From assembly GCA_001936135.1 (NCBI GenBank), contig CP012820.1, forward strand, positions 2,046,001 to 2,110,000: a DNA stretch of 64,000 nt, given 5' to 3'. This DNA comes from Saccharomycopsis fibuligera x Saccharomycopsis cf. fibuligera (Eukaryota; Ascomycota; Saccharomycetes; Ascoideales; Saccharomycopsidaceae). The notes under the pieces were generated by a model that was not told where the DNA came from, ran no database searches, and saw nothing but the letters and a program-made list of their open reading frames with translations. A program made the position numbers and the translations under genes. Shown here one piece after another: positions 22,751 to 33,615 of the stretch (position 1 is its first letter; the number at the start of each line of letters is the position of its first letter).

Positions 22751-24388
22751 ATGTTTTCTTGTTTTATTAGGTCCCAGTTCATCAGAAAAATGTCCCAGGC
22801 CACTGTTAAAGAAGTTTCCAACGATGCTACTGCATTGGGCGCTGCTGCTGCCGTTAATGCTAGTAAAAAATCAAAAAAAACTAAGGAAAAATTTCAATTG
22901 AAAACACCAAAGGGAACTAAAGATTGGTCTGGTAAAGACATGATTCTTAGAGAATCCATATTCAGTAGTCTTTCTAGTCTTTTCAAGCGTCATGGAGGTG
23001 TTACTATTGATACCCCAGTCTTTGAGCTTACTGAAATCTTGACTGGCAAATATGGTGAAGATTCCAAATTGATTTACAATTTGCAAGACCAAGGTGGGGA
23101 ATTGACTTCATTGAGATATGATTTAACCGTGCCATTTGCTAGATTTGTGGCAATGAACAATATTCAGAACATCAAAAGATATCACATTGCTAAAGTTTAT
23201 AGAAGAGATCAACCAGCGATGACCAAAGGTAGAATGAGAGAGTTTTACCAATGTGATTTTGATGTTGCTGGACAATATGATCCAATGGTGCCAGATGCGG
23301 AAATTTTAGCAATTTTGGTTGAAGGGTTAACTGGATTAGGAATCAATGACTTCAAAGTTAAAATCAACCATAGAAAAATTTTGGATGGTATTTTCCAGGT
23401 TTGTGGTGTCAAAGATGAGGACGTTAGAAGAATCAGTAGTGCAGTAGACAAATTGGACAAGTCACCATGGGAAGCTGTTAAAAAGGAAATGGTTGAAGAA
23501 AAGAACCAAACTGAACAAGTTGCTGACAAGATTGGTGAGTACGTTAAATTGAAAGGTTCAGTCAGTGAAATGGTAGCTAAATTGTCCGAAGATGAGCTTT
23601 TATTGTCAAACAAGTCTGCGAAAGAAGGTATAGAAGAAATGAAAATTTTAGCTGACTATACGAAAGCTTTTGAAATTCACGACTTTTTATCCTTTGACTT
23701 GTCCCTCGCTAGAGGTTTAGACTACTATACTGGTTTGATTTACGAAGCCGTTACTGAAGCTTCTAAACCACCCGAAAATGCTGAAGAATTGAAACAAAAG
23801 GCCAAGGCTAAAGCCGGCAAAAACAATGCTGATGCTGAAGATGCTTCTGAGTTCGTTGGTGTTGGTTCAATTGCCGCTGGTGGTAGATATGACAACTTAG
23901 TTAACATGTTTGCTAGTGCTACTGGTAAGAAAAATGTCTCTATTCCATGTGTCGGTATTTCCTTTGGTGTTGAAAGAATTTTTTCCCTTATTAAAGCTCG
24001 TGCTGAATTGATGGATAAAGTTAGACCAAATTCTACTCAAGTCTACATCATGGCCTTCGGTGATGGCTACTTGAGTGAAAGAATGCAAATTGCTAAACAA
24101 TTATGGTCTAATGGCATTGAAGCTGAATATTTGTACAAGGCCAATGCCAAATCTAGACCACAATTCACTGGAGCTGAAAGATCAGGGGCACCATTAGCTG
24201 TGATTATTGGTAAAGAAGAATTTGCTAACGGTAAAGTAAGAGTGAAGAAGTTAAATCAAGGTGAAAGTTCAGATGAAGGCGATTTAGTTGACGTTGTTAA
24301 TGTTGCTGGTGCAGTTAAGGCTAAACTTGGGGAAATTGCTGCTGGTTCAAGCGTTGATGAAGTGACTCGTCTCATTAGGGGTTTATAG
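22751..24388 (+). CDS. HTS1: Histidyl-tRNA synthetase, probably dual cytosolic/mitochondrial
   Basis: The 545-residue class II aminoacyl-tRNA synthetase charges tRNA-His. Motif 2 region [15 protein letters not shown], the HisRS signature [14 protein letters not shown], and a C-terminal anticodon-binding domain (about residues 440-545) are visible. Two in-frame ATGs matter: the first at 22751 adds a 13-residue Arg/Phe/Ser-rich extension ([13 protein letters not shown]) without acidic residues, like a short mitochondrial presequence, and the second at 22790 starts MSQATVKE. The first ATG has T at -3 (weak) while the second has A at -3 (strong). S. cerevisiae HTS1 makes both isoforms from two starts, so dual targeting is likely here. 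Confidence 0.95.
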   Translation: MFSCFIRSQFIRKMSQATVKEVSNDATALGAAAAVNASKKSKKTKEKFQLKTPKGTKDWSGKDMILRESIFSSLSSLFKRHGGVTIDTPVFELTEILTGKYGEDSKLIYNLQDQGGELTSLRYDLTVPFARFVAMNNIQNIKRYHIAKVYRRDQPAMTKGRMREFYQCDFDVAGQYDPMVPDAEILAILVEGLTGLGINDFKVKINHRKILDGIFQVCGVKDEDVRRISSAVDKLDKSPWEAVKKEMVEEKNQTEQVADKIGEYVKLKGSVSEMVAKLSEDELLLSNKSAKEGIEEMKILADYTKAFEIHDFLSFDLSLARGLDYYTGLIYEAVTEASKPPENAEELKQKAKAKAGKNNADAEDASEFVGVGSIAAGGRYDNLVNMFASATGKKNVSIPCVGISFGVERIFSLIKARAELMDKVRPNSTQVYIMAFGDGYLSERMQIAKQLWSNGIEAEYLYKANAKSRPQFTGAERSGAPLAVIIGKEEFANGKVRVKKLNQGESSDEGDLVDVVNVAGAVKAKLGEIAAGSSVDEVTRLIRGL

Positions 24389-24764
24389 GATCTTAAACAG
24401 GGTTATTTCTTGTTACATCATATTTATAAACATTTGCAAATTTAATGCCTAATATATCACTTCTCATTATATAGATTAATTTTACGAATTACGGTATTAT
24501 AATTGTGTTCATAATAGTAATTGTATTTGAAATTATAATTACAGTTTAATAGAAGAAAAAAATCCAATTATTGAGCAAACACAAAACAAGAAAATATTGT
24601 ACAGGAAACATTTGCTGAAATTAAGTTATAAAGGAAAAAACATTCAATAAAGAGAAAAACACCAAAAAGACATCGAACACACCAAAATATAAAGAAAGTT
24701 AATAACAAAAAAAAAACTTGTTAAAAACTTTTAACGAAAACAATAATAAATACAACCCTACCGA
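24389..24764. other. Convergent intergenic region (HTS1 / USP gene)
   Basis: Very AT-rich tail-to-tail spacer. Nothing recognised beyond likely polyadenylation signals. Confidence 0.5.
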
Positions 24765-26429
24765 TTAATCCACACGAGCCTCCTTCAACGAGTGCACCAA
24801 TGCAAAATTGTTTGAAAGCTTCTTTTTCTTCAAAGTTTTTTTCAATTCTTTACGAACAACCATAACTGGTACAGAACTCTTAGTGACCAAATAATTTGAT
24901 AAAGACCCCAACAAGACCCCCTGCAAGGCGCTCTTACCTCTTGACCCTACTACCACTAGTGTAGGTTGGATATGATCAATGATTTCTGTGATTAAATGTC
25001 TTGGAATAGGATGATGAATAACCTCAATTACTGCGTGTACTTGTAACTTGGTAAGTTTGATCAACTCTAAAAATGTCTTGGTTAATCTTTCAACCCCATC
25101 ATTTCTAACATGCTCCTTGTCATTTTCAGCGGGGCTATTCAAATCACGATTAATAGATCTTTCTTTATCTTCTTCAATGACGTAAACAATAAAGAGAACA
25201 CTATTGTTGGAAAGCACTGTACCAATACACCATTCAAGGGCATACAAACTTTCTGGAGAAAAATCCATACATATCAAATATGAATTTGGCTTCTTGTGAA
25301 TTGAAAGATTCTCAAAAAAATCACCTCTCGTTATTGTTCTTATACATCTTGAATTTTCTTTACTAGAATCAATTTCACCTACTTTTATCTTTTTGTTTAG
25401 TTTTTTAGCAAGTACAATATCATCTTCGGCTTCACTATCATAAGTGTATGGTGCATTGAAGCTTCTTTGATCCCCAGAAGCTGTAATTTTACCTTTATAA
25501 GTTGCATATTTTCTCAAATTAATGTCTGAAACTTTTTTGAGTGGTTTATCAATCGGCATTGATGTCTCTTCTTTTGGATCACTGAAAAGTTTTTGATGAG
25601 TTTGATGTTCCAACAATGAAACGTTAATATATTCTAGTTCTTTGGCACTGAGATTCCGGATAACGTCTATGGTTTCTTTAGGAATTGGTGCTCCTACCGC
25701 GACTGCATTCTCAAGAGCTTTTTGAGCTGCTTCAACTTCTTGTAATCTAGCAACTTCGCGTGCTTCTTTAACAACTTTATCTTCAGGCTCATGCTGTTTT
25801 TTGCCTTTGTTAGTTATATTATTGTTCCGATTAGTATTATTATTGGTATCCAGCGTACTTGAATCACCAACGGTCATTTCTTTGAGCTTTTCAGTGGCTG
25901 ATTGAAGTGCATCTTTGGCGGCAGCTATCTTCTCATCTTTGAAAGAAGCTGATTCGTTATTGTTATTGTTGTTGTTTTTATTGCTTATCTCATCGTCGCT
26001 TTGGTCAAAATCTCCAGTTTTACGATACGTGGCAAAATTAGGCAAAATGGTACCTCCATCATCATATTGAAACTCGTTATCAGTATCACTTATCTGTTCT
26101 TCTTCACTCACAAGCTCATCTTCTGTAGTATTATCATCTTCATCATTGCTTGCACCTGCTGCTAATGCTCCTTCTCCAGCTTCTCCTTCATTTCTTGAAT
26201 CACTAAGTCTTTCAGATGGGTCATGGCTAAGAATCGTCCATTTTATTCCATTGGCTCTTCTTCTAGCTCTACTAAGTGATCGATTATCCAAATCGTATTG
26301 TCTTCCTCTAGAATGTGATCGGAAGCCAGCACCACTGGTAGGCAGCACTGATCTATCCCTTGAAAGAGGTTCATTGATGTCCTTGAGAACATCATTTTTT
26401 TCACTTTCTAGTTCGTGGAGCATAGACAT
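24765..26429 (-). CDS. Universal stress protein (UspA) domain protein
   Basis: The 554-residue protein has a disordered, Ser/Arg- then Asp/Glu/Asn-rich N-terminal two-thirds and one UspA domain at about residues 375-530, beginning NSYLICMDFSPESLYALEW. The ATP-binding-type motif G-x2-G-x9-G-S is intact (GSRGKSALQGVLLGS), and the domain ends SSVPVMVVRKEL. Usp domains bind ATP and are linked to stress signalling. The fungal proteins with a long disordered N-terminus are poorly characterised. No membrane segment is visible. The start at 26429 (MSMLHELESE) is the first ATG; a second ATG two codons later is equally possible. Confidence 0.85.
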   Translation of the reverse strand: MSMLHELESEKNDVLKDINEPLSRDRSVLPTSGAGFRSHSRGRQYDLDNRSLSRARRRANGIKWTILSHDPSERLSDSRNEGEAGEGALAAGASNDEDDNTTEDELVSEEEQISDTDNEFQYDDGGTILPNFATYRKTGDFDQSDDEISNKNNNNNNNESASFKDEKIAAAKDALQSATEKLKEMTVGDSSTLDTNNNTNRNNNITNKGKKQHEPEDKVVKEAREVARLQEVEAAQKALENAVAVGAPIPKETIDVIRNLSAKELEYINVSLLEHQTHQKLFSDPKEETSMPIDKPLKKVSDINLRKYATYKGKITASGDQRSFNAPYTYDSEAEDDIVLAKKLNKKIKVGEIDSSKENSRCIRTITRGDFFENLSIHKKPNSYLICMDFSPESLYALEWCIGTVLSNNSVLFIVYVIEEDKERSINRDLNSPAENDKEHVRNDGVERLTKTFLELIKLTKLQVHAVIEVIHHPIPRHLITEIIDHIQPTLVVVGSRGKSALQGVLLGSLSNYLVTKSSVPVMVVRKELKKTLKKKKLSNNFALVHSLKEARVD

Positions 26430-27493
26430 GTTTTAGGTAAATGACGTTTTATATGATTGGTAGTACGTTCCTAAAACGATTAATATAGAATGTGACTTGA
26501 TACAATGTGTTGGGTTGTTATGTGTTGTATCGAAATGGACCCAATTAACCACAAAGAAATGACAAAAAAGCGAATATATAATCGCGAATTGACACAAATT
26601 TATAAGCTCAGCTCTGGAGTTTTAAAGAATCTGATACAGGGTCAAGGATAGAACAGATAACAGACTTGACTAAAAAGAATAGATTAAAACAGAATCAATA
26701 ATATTAAAACAATGTATATGCCTATCTATCTGAATATGCCGTGAAAATATACTTTTATTTGTAATTTATGATAGCAATATATTATTTGTCCTAATTTTGT
26801 TCAAAAGTTGTTCCGCTTTGACTCCGTTGAATATAATATTTTGATGTTTATAATGTGTATCCATCAAACAACCGAAGGAGATGATAAAGGTGGTGGTGCT
26901 CCGTGTTTTGTTAAGCGCGAGCACTTTTGCTTTTCGTAGTTTACTTTTATTTGACTTGAGTTTCTTGTAGTCACTAACTAGCTGACGCTCGGTGCCCCGT
27001 GCTTTTTGCGGGTTATGTAATCGGGAAACAGGTGATTGATGAGATTTACCTACATAGCAAATTCACAAGACAATAAGTTAGAGGTTATGAATATTGAAAG
27101 CCAATTGATAACTTTGGTATTAATTCTTTTCGCGAGTTTTTGCAAAGCGCTGTCCAAGATACTTAGTTTGCAAATTGATTTTTTCAATCCTTGAGGCTTC
27201 CAAATTCTGTTAAAAATTGTAATTGATAATACACTCTAAGTGAAATGCTCTGTTCTAGAATATATATAAACCGAGATCATATAATCAAAATGTAAGCGAA
27301 TAAACGAATAAGTAAAAAAAAAGATGCAGTCAAAAGTATATAATCCTTTTATAAGAAACATAACAGAAACACCAAAAAACTGAAAAACAAAATATAGGAA
27401 AAAAAAAAAAAAAAAAATCTAAGAAAATATAAGAAAGCAGCACAAATTAAACAAAACAAAACTCAAGTAACAAAAAATAAATTGGAGTTGTAA
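26430..27493. other. Intergenic: promoter of the USP gene and UBP7 3' flank
   Basis: About 1 kb of AT-rich sequence. It has a GC-richer patch near 26920-27030 (containing GCGCGAGCAC and GGTGCCCCGTGC) that could be upstream control sequence. No open frame longer than about 30 codons looks coding. Confidence 0.45.
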
Positions 27494-30400
27494 TCAAATA
27501 ACTGAATCAACTTTTTGATAAAATAACACATATACATCACTTGAGGTGATAGTATTATCACTATAGTTTATTCCTGGATTAATATTCACTTTAAAGTTTT
27601 CATCATCAAAATAACACCAGAAATCTCTCTTCTCCTTATTATTCTTACTATTGCTGTTCCCATTTGCATTCGTAGGCCTCTGCTTGTTGACCACTGATGT
27701 ATAGTGACCACTTTTCAAATTACCATAATGATTAATAAACCCGAATAATTTGTAAGTTAATATTTTATCTTTAACTTTAATATCAAGAATAATAGGAAAA
27801 ATTATTGACGTTGTGTTTTTAGAAGATTGTTCGCCATACTTGTTGAAATTGAATCTCGACAAGTTTACTACTAGGATCTTCGGTAATTGAATAAATTTCA
27901 ACGATTTGATGGTCTTGTTACCTGTGATTTGCATGCTTTTGAACTTATCCTTATCTTTACACTTTCCCTTTTCCATTTCTTTTTCTCTTTCTTTCTCTTT
28001 GGCCTTTTCTTTTCTTTTACCTCTTAGATTGAAAAATGTCTTTTGATGAGCAGCACCGTTCGTTGTCGGTGACGACTCTCTATCATCTGGCGACATCGTT
28101 TGCTGTCCATCATTAGTGCCATTTCCACCCCCTTTACTATTCTCACCATAATTTGAATTATAAAAATTATTTGCTTCCATTAGCTTGTCATTCTTTTTTT
28201 TACAATTTGGACAATCCCATGCATTATCACCGCTTAAAATCTCATCCGCAGTGAATAGCTTTATACAATCTTCAAGTCTAATTTTCTTCTTTGTCGAAGT
28301 TTTTTCAACAATTGGTAATGTCAACACTGAAAAATTAGCAAATGTCTTACTAACTTTCATACATTTGACACATTTCAAACAACTTTCTAACTGCCCTTGA
28401 AAAAAAGCAGTTACTGGAGAAATACCATTTTTTTGTATCAAATTCTTAAACCATTTACTATAATTTCGAATTTCTTCATCAGTGACATTTATAGAAAGTC
28501 TGGAGCTTGTATCAAACTCCGTCACGTCTTTGAAATTCAAGGCAGGAGCTAACAATTCAGGATATTCATTAATAATCAAATCAGATCCATTTAATTCCTC
28601 ATGCAATACATCTAATAAAAAAATCAAAAATTCGGCAGTATCTTGCTGTTGATAAGGGATTTGAAAATCTGGGCGTAATTTAGAGCAACTGTTTAAGAAA
28701 TTAGTTGGAGCAATAATCACCCCGCCATAAGCATTCATCTTGTCGAACAATTTCCCCAATGCTTGTGACACAATTGGACTTCGGCTATGCTCCGATCCAT
28801 ACCGTCTATATCCAGTGTTAAGAAACACTTCAGAAAATTTGTTAATACTGAAAATACATTGCAACAAACTATTGATGTAACAATTGCTACCGTAATTTTT
28901 TAACCCAACTATAGATAGTTGCTGTAGACTATTTTGTTGTTTATAAGTATGACCAGCCGCAGTATGATGATATTGTTGTTGTTGCTGCTGTGGAGGGAAT
29001 TTCTGCAGTTGGGGTGAGATTAGTGGTCCAGACAGTGGAATAGGCTGTCTATCGCGATACTGCTGGTGCTGCTGTTGTTGCTGTTGTTGATGGTGCTGTT
29101 GTTGATGTTGTTGTTGATGTTGTTGCTGTTGTTGATGTTGTTGATGTTGATGTTGTTGTTGGTGCTGTTGTTGCTGCTGAGCAGGATAGTATCGATACAG
29201 ATGAACTGGTTGAGCTTGATTAGCCTGCTGTGGTGGCTGCAATGGTGGTACTTGGATAGCTTGAATAGGCTGCAGCAACAGATGAGTATGTTGTTGTGGT
29301 GGGTACATCATTGGAGGAGAATGTGTTAATTGCTGTTGTTGGTATGAAATTTGCGCAGACGAAGATTGCGGTAATGGCATTTGATGCATTTGATGATGTT
29401 GACGCAGAAACTGTTGTGGTTGAGATGGTGTTGGTGATTGTTGTTGCAGTTGCAGTTGCAATTGAGAGTTTTGAGGCTGATCATACTGATATTGATTCAT
29501 TATGCCATTTTGAATATGAGGAGGAGCCAAAGAGGAATATTGTCCTGTCGTTGATTGTGAGGATGTTAGCAGTTGTGGTGGTTGTGAAGGTGGTGGCGGC
29601 GGTGGTGCTTTACGCCTCTTATAATTCTGTTCTCGTGAGGCTTCATATGGTGACACAACATGTCTGATGCCATTAATGTTATTACTATCGGTGCCTTTTG
29701 TTTCAGGCTGGTCAAACGGCGGGTATGTATGTAAAGAAGGTATTGGGGGAATTGAAGGTATTGGAGGTATTGAAGGTATTGGAGGTATTGAAGGTATTTG
29801 AGGAATTGAAGGTATTTGAGGTATAACAGGTATCACAGGAACAGGCGCTGATTGCAGCGGTGGTGGTGGAGGGGGATTTGGTGCAGGAATGGAATTATTT
29901 ACTTTGCTTGAGTTCGAAATATCTTCATAAGCAGCCTTAGCAGCATTATAATTAGATCCAGGTAACTGGCTTTTATCAGGACCATCAAAAGTGTCATATT
30001 CAGATGGGATACTTGGAAGTGCTGGTGCAATATGCCCATTCTTAGTTCTATGATCGCCAGCAATATCAAAAGAGGGCTGTTGTTGTGTTAATGGTAACTT
30101 TGAAGGTACGGGAGGAGGTGCGTTTTGTGGAGGATTATTTAACACGTCAAACTCAATTGGTTTTATGCTGTTTTTGCGAGGAATCGGTGGAGGTAAATCT
30201 TCAGGAGGACTAAACCCTGAACGGGAAAGCTCGTCTTGAGTACTGTCAGTAGTAAAATTTAAACTGGAGTTTCTTTTCAGAGACCCTTTGTGCTTTATAT
30301 GATTTGAAACTTTTCGTGAAGATTCATTAGACTGTTTATGGTGATGCTGATAATTATAATTGGGACTGGTGGTGTTAATATCATTACTGGTATTAGCATG

Positions 30401-31849
30401 CTTGATAACTGTACCGTTACTTGATTCCGTATGCTGATAAGGTGTATTTTGAAAAATTCTTTCTGGTTGAGGGATATAGTATTTATTTTCATATTCAACA
30501 GTATTACCGTTATCTTCAACATTTTGGAGCTCTAATAGCTTTAACCATGACTCAATACCTTCGGCGAGTAATTTTGGTGGACGAAGTAGTTTTTTTAGCC
30601 TAGATTTGTTCGTTGCTTGGTCTTTGTAAATCAAATCGTAGAAAAATTGTAAATAATTGAACTGTGATTTCTCATTATTATACAAATTCCAAGTCTCTGT
30701 ATCACTATAAAACACAATAAGATGGAATTTGTGACGTTGCTTGTAATAATTATAGCTGTTTTTCACCGTTATCAAGTCTCGGTCTTCCTCACTGTTCAAA
30801 TTAGCGTTAACATCCTGACTATCCGGAAAATGCTTTTTCAAAATTTTTTTCAATATTTTCTCTAATCCGTCATCTGTTAGCACATTTTTGTTGGAATAAA
30901 GGAGAGATGGGTTGATGTTGACTGAAAACTTATTGGTAATATGATTTGTATTGAAAGATTCTCTAGCTCTCAAATCTATTAGTAAAACATTTTTTTTCTT
31001 AGCTAAAAGGTATTTTTGTAGCGATCCCGACGTAATTGAAGGTAGCTGCTTATTAGATATCTCCATATTAACAAAATCGTCTAACTCCTCATCATCCAAA
31101 TCTCGTGATACACTCAAATCGTTATTTTTACCAAGGGTAGCACTGTTATGGTTGTTGTTATTGGCATCTTCATCTTCATTTTCTGAGTGAGAGTCTTGAT
31201 TTTTGTAATATTCAGGTCCATAATCTGTCAAGTAGCTTTTAGTAGATTTTCTTCTTCTAATAGTAGGAAAATAATAATCCTGACTCATGTTTTTAGAACG
31301 TAATGAGTTCACATATTCTTCAATTTCGCTTCGTATTATATTGAAGTAAAACTCATTTTTGTAAAATCCGATAAGCTGACTATATAGCTCGAGATCATTG
31401 TCTTTTGTTTGAGAATTTTCATTCAGGGATAAGCATACGGGAATGTAGTATATGATAACAACATAGCCAATAATGTAGTATGCTAGGGACTGGTATAACA
31501 ACTCGCGCAAACCGCTGATGTCGTTTGGATCACCACCATTCATAACTCTAGAAAACAGTAATTTGAACTGCTCAAAATACTGCTCGGAACAGTAAATGAG
31601 CTGATACGCATTTTTTTCAACCGCAGCAGCATAAATGGTGTTTGTGGATAAGATGTTCAAGATGTAATGGTAGGTGGGATCGCTAGAAAGAATCTGCTTG
31701 AGTAGCTGCAAATCGCTCTTGCCGTCTATGATAGAAAAGACTGTTTGAAGATAGTATACAGTATGGTCATGGTCAACTGAGTTGAGAAAATCAGACACCA
31801 AGTGGTCGATCTTGTTGGTGATTTTATGAGATTGGTAGGACTCTGCCAT
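27494..31849 (-). CDS. UBP7: Ubiquitin carboxyl-terminal hydrolase with rhodanese-like domain (Ubp7/Ubp11, Doa4 family)
   Basis: The 1451-residue deubiquitinase starts at the ATG at 31849 (MAESYQSHK). The frame extends 92 codons further upstream but has no other ATG. A rhodanese-like domain (about residues 280-440; LLIDLRARESFNTNHI) lacks an obvious catalytic cysteine. A proline-rich region with PPIPSIPPIPS repeats and a long Gln/His tract (near residues 870-960) follow. The USP catalytic domain has the Cys box NYGSNCYINSLLQ (C990), two CxxC pairs, and the His box SGHYTSVV (H1382) with CYFDDENF. Rhodanese plus USP is shared by Doa4, Ubp5 and Ubp7/11. Adjacent COA1, GUT2, DUF1748 and Aim20-like genes point to UBP7. 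It likely acts in endocytosis and ubiquitin recycling. Confidence 0.9.
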   Translation of the reverse strand: MAESYQSHKITNKIDHLVSDFLNSVDHDHTVYYLQTVFSIIDGKSDLQLLKQILSSDPTYHYILNILSTNTIYAAAVEKNAYQLIYCSEQYFEQFKLLFSRVMNGGDPNDISGLRELLYQSLAYYIIGYVVIIYYIPVCLSLNENSQTKDNDLELYSQLIGFYKNEFYFNIIRSEIEEYVNSLRSKNMSQDYYFPTIRRRKSTKSYLTDYGPEYYKNQDSHSENEDEDANNNNHNSATLGKNNDLSVSRDLDDEELDDFVNMEISNKQLPSITSGSLQKYLLAKKKNVLLIDLRARESFNTNHITNKFSVNINPSLLYSNKNVLTDDGLEKILKKILKKHFPDSQDVNANLNSEEDRDLITVKNSYNYYKQRHKFHLIVFYSDTETWNLYNNEKSQFNYLQFFYDLIYKDQATNKSRLKKLLRPPKLLAEGIESWLKLLELQNVEDNGNTVEYENKYYIPQPERIFQNTPYQHTESSNGTVIKHANTSNDINTTSPNYNYQHHHKQSNESSRKVSNHIKHKGSLKRNSSLNFTTDSTQDELSRSGFSPPEDLPPPIPRKNSIKPIEFDVLNNPPQNAPPPVPSKLPLTQQQPSFDIAGDHRTKNGHIAPALPSIPSEYDTFDGPDKSQLPGSNYNAAKAAYEDISNSSKVNNSIPAPNPPPPPPLQSAPVPVIPVIPQIPSIPQIPSIPPIPSIPPIPSIPPIPSLHTYPPFDQPETKGTDSNNINGIRHVVSPYEASREQNYKRRKAPPPPPPSQPPQLLTSSQSTTGQYSSLAPPHIQNGIMNQYQYDQPQNSQLQLQLQQQSPTPSQPQQFLRQHHQMHQMPLPQSSSAQISYQQQQLTHSPPMMYPPQQHTHLLLQPIQAIQVPPLQPPQQANQAQPVHLYRYYPAQQQQQHQQQHQHQQHQQQQQHQQQHQQQHHQQQQQQQHQQYRDRQPIPLSGPLISPQLQKFPPQQQQQQYHHTAAGHTYKQQNSLQQLSIVGLKNYGSNCYINSLLQCIFSINKFSEVFLNTGYRRYGSEHSRSPIVSQALGKLFDKMNAYGGVIIAPTNFLNSCSKLRPDFQIPYQQQDTAEFLIFLLDVLHEELNGSDLIINEYPELLAPALNFKDVTEFDTSSRLSINVTDEEIRNYSKWFKNLIQKNGISPVTAFFQGQLESCLKCVKCMKVSKTFANFSVLTLPIVEKTSTKKKIRLEDCIKLFTADEILSGDNAWDCPNCKKKNDKLMEANNFYNSNYGENSKGGGNGTNDGQQTMSPDDRESSPTTNGAAHQKTFFNLRGKRKEKAKEKEREKEMEKGKCKDKDKFKSMQITGNKTIKSLKFIQLPKILVVNLSRFNFNKYGEQSSKNTTSIIFPIILDIKVKDKILTYKLFGFINHYGNLKSGHYTSVVNKQRPTNANGNSNSKNNKEKRDFWCYFDDENFKVNINPGINYSDNTITSSDVYVLFYQKVDSVI
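29050..29180. repeat. CAN/CAG-type repeat encoding a Gln/His tract in UBP7
   Basis: A degenerate CAA/CAG/CAC-rich stretch reads on the coding strand as runs of glutamine broken by histidine. The tract sits just before the catalytic domain. Confidence 0.8.
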
Positions 31850-32533
31850 GATGGTGGGATTAGATCTGAGAGTCTTATTGGCAAAAGCCCAAGCTGTGAG
31901 CGGTTTGAGAAAAGTAAACGAGAGTGAGGGGGTAGTGAAAAGTGGTGGCAGTGGGAAGTAGTGGAACAGATAGAAGACGGCGACTACTAGTACCACTAGG
32001 ATCTCAGCAGTAGGAGTAATGAGTACTGACGCTGCTTCTTGGTTTGGTTTGATTTGATTTAATTTGATCTGGTGTAGATGAGATTTGTTATACTTTCTTA
32101 GTAAAGAGAACCGCACACTGCACACTTATAGCGCCGCACCCAAAATGCTAAGCGCGCCCCATACAAAAACCTTTCGCTAAATCAGATCAATAATGTGGCT
32201 TCAAAAAAGTAAATATTTTTGCAGTTTTGATATCAGGAGTATATAATAATAGTCAAGTAGGTATCTTATATAGATTTGATAAATTGCTGTGTTTCTCAAC
32301 GAGAATATAGAGAAGTGCCTCCAAAAACGTAGTGTAATTAGTATAATGCGTGTCCCAAATATATCATCGCAAAACAAAAAATGAAAATTCAAGAAACAGA
32401 AGAGAGAAGCAGCTAAAGAAGAAGAAAAGCAAGAAGAAAAAGAAGAAGAAGAAAACTACTACTAAGAACTGAAGCACTAAAGTTATCACTCAACACACTA
32501 GCCTTTTTTTTTATTTGCAGATTTACCAAAATA
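31850..32533. promoter_or_regulatory. Divergent promoter region of UBP7 and COA1
   Basis: Head-to-head spacer between two ATGs, including an A/G-rich (AAGAAG-type) stretch at about 32410-32458. Start-proximal sequence for UBP7 stays open without ATG, which explains the overlong frame seen there. Confidence 0.5.
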
Positions 32534-33208
32534 ATGTTAACGGCCTTCAGAACAAACTCTAAGGCTAACTTCAGGGTCTTGGACCGCTTACTATTGGCCA
32601 ACAACCGCCAGATTGTTTCTAGAACCCAGCCATATGCTATGATAAGAATACTATCATTAGCCCAATATCAACAGAAAATGTTCCAGTCTACCACTACTAC
32701 TGCCACCCAGCCAGCTGGGTCCGCTTCTACTATTTCCAGCACCTCAACTACTTCTCCATCGATCCCACCAAAGAGACCAATGACCGTCAACTCTGAATTG
32801 CCTGATCCATTAGCTGAGAACAGAAAAGTCAAGTACCATTTCGCTCTTTTTAGTGTGCTAGTGACTGTAGCATTTGTGGCTATTGTCAACTATGAAAAGC
32901 TTTCATCTCCGATTATTAGTTCAACCATGCATGTTTTGAGAAGATCTCAAAAAGTTAAAGAATTGCTTGGAAACCAAGTGGACTTTGACTCTATTTTTCC
33001 TTGGATTAAGGGTGAGCTTAACCAAATGAAGGGTAAGATTGATATTAGTTTTTACATAAAAGGAACTAATGGTAAGATTGGCAAGGTGATTTTGATTGCT
33101 GATAGACCAAACAGATCTGTGCCTTTGACAATCCATGAATGGTCTGTTACAGTTGATGATGTGAAGCATGATATAATGAGCGATGATTCAGTTGACTTCC
33201 TTGGTTGA
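32534..33208 (+). CDS. COA1: Cytochrome c oxidase assembly protein Coa1
   Basis: The 224-residue mitochondrial inner-membrane protein acts early in cytochrome oxidase assembly (Cox1 maturation) and belongs to the Coa1/Tim21 superfamily. The N-terminal 70 residues are Arg/Ser/Thr-rich without acidic residues until about residue 45, as in a presequence. NSELPDPLAENRKVKYH precedes the single membrane segment (FALFSVLVTVAFVAIV). The family core follows: NYEKLSSPIIS, RRSQKVKELLG, FPWIKGELNQMKGKIDISFYIKG and IHEWSVT. S. cerevisiae Coa1 shares LPDP, NYEK.ESPIIS, RRS, GELN..KG.I.I.FYIKG and IHEWSVT. The UBP7/COA1 pairing is also conserved. Confidence 0.93.
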   Translation: MLTAFRTNSKANFRVLDRLLLANNRQIVSRTQPYAMIRILSLAQYQQKMFQSTTTTATQPAGSASTISSTSTTSPSIPPKRPMTVNSELPDPLAENRKVKYHFALFSVLVTVAFVAIVNYEKLSSPIISSTMHVLRRSQKVKELLGNQVDFDSIFPWIKGELNQMKGKIDISFYIKGTNGKIGKVILIADRPNRSVPLTIHEWSVTVDDVKHDIMSDDSVDFLG

Positions 33209-33615
33209 ATTTCTGTCTGATTTTTTTCAATAACTGTCTTGTGGATCTTTATGAAGCTCTTGTTAATTTCAAGTCGCATTAGATATCAGTTACATTTGCG
33301 GATGTATTGTAATAGTAACTATCTGAGGAACTTTGTTGTTAAATTCCCTAACGTTTGTTTATATAATCTTGTCAAGTTTTTTTTTTTTTCATTTTTTATT
33401 TTTATTATTTTCAATATTTTCTGCTACGACATTTGACATATTTTCGATTTTGTGTCTTGCTTGACTACTGTTTTCAAATTTTGCGCATGTATATAAACAC
33501 TACTTATCCAAAAATTTAATCAAATATGAAATAAACATAAAAACTTTATGAAAACTTAATTAAAAAATGTTAGAAAAAAATGTCGTAAAATCATAAAAGC
33601 TATAACCATGCTACA
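33209..33615. other. Convergent intergenic region (COA1 / APN1)
   Basis: AT-rich tail-to-tail spacer with several T runs. No gene recognised. Confidence 0.5.

Noticed and set aside
31850-32125. 92-codon N-terminal extension of the UBP7 frame with a hydrophobic stretch
   Set aside because: It opens with GTG and holds no ATG before 31849, so it is leader sequence that happens to stay open.
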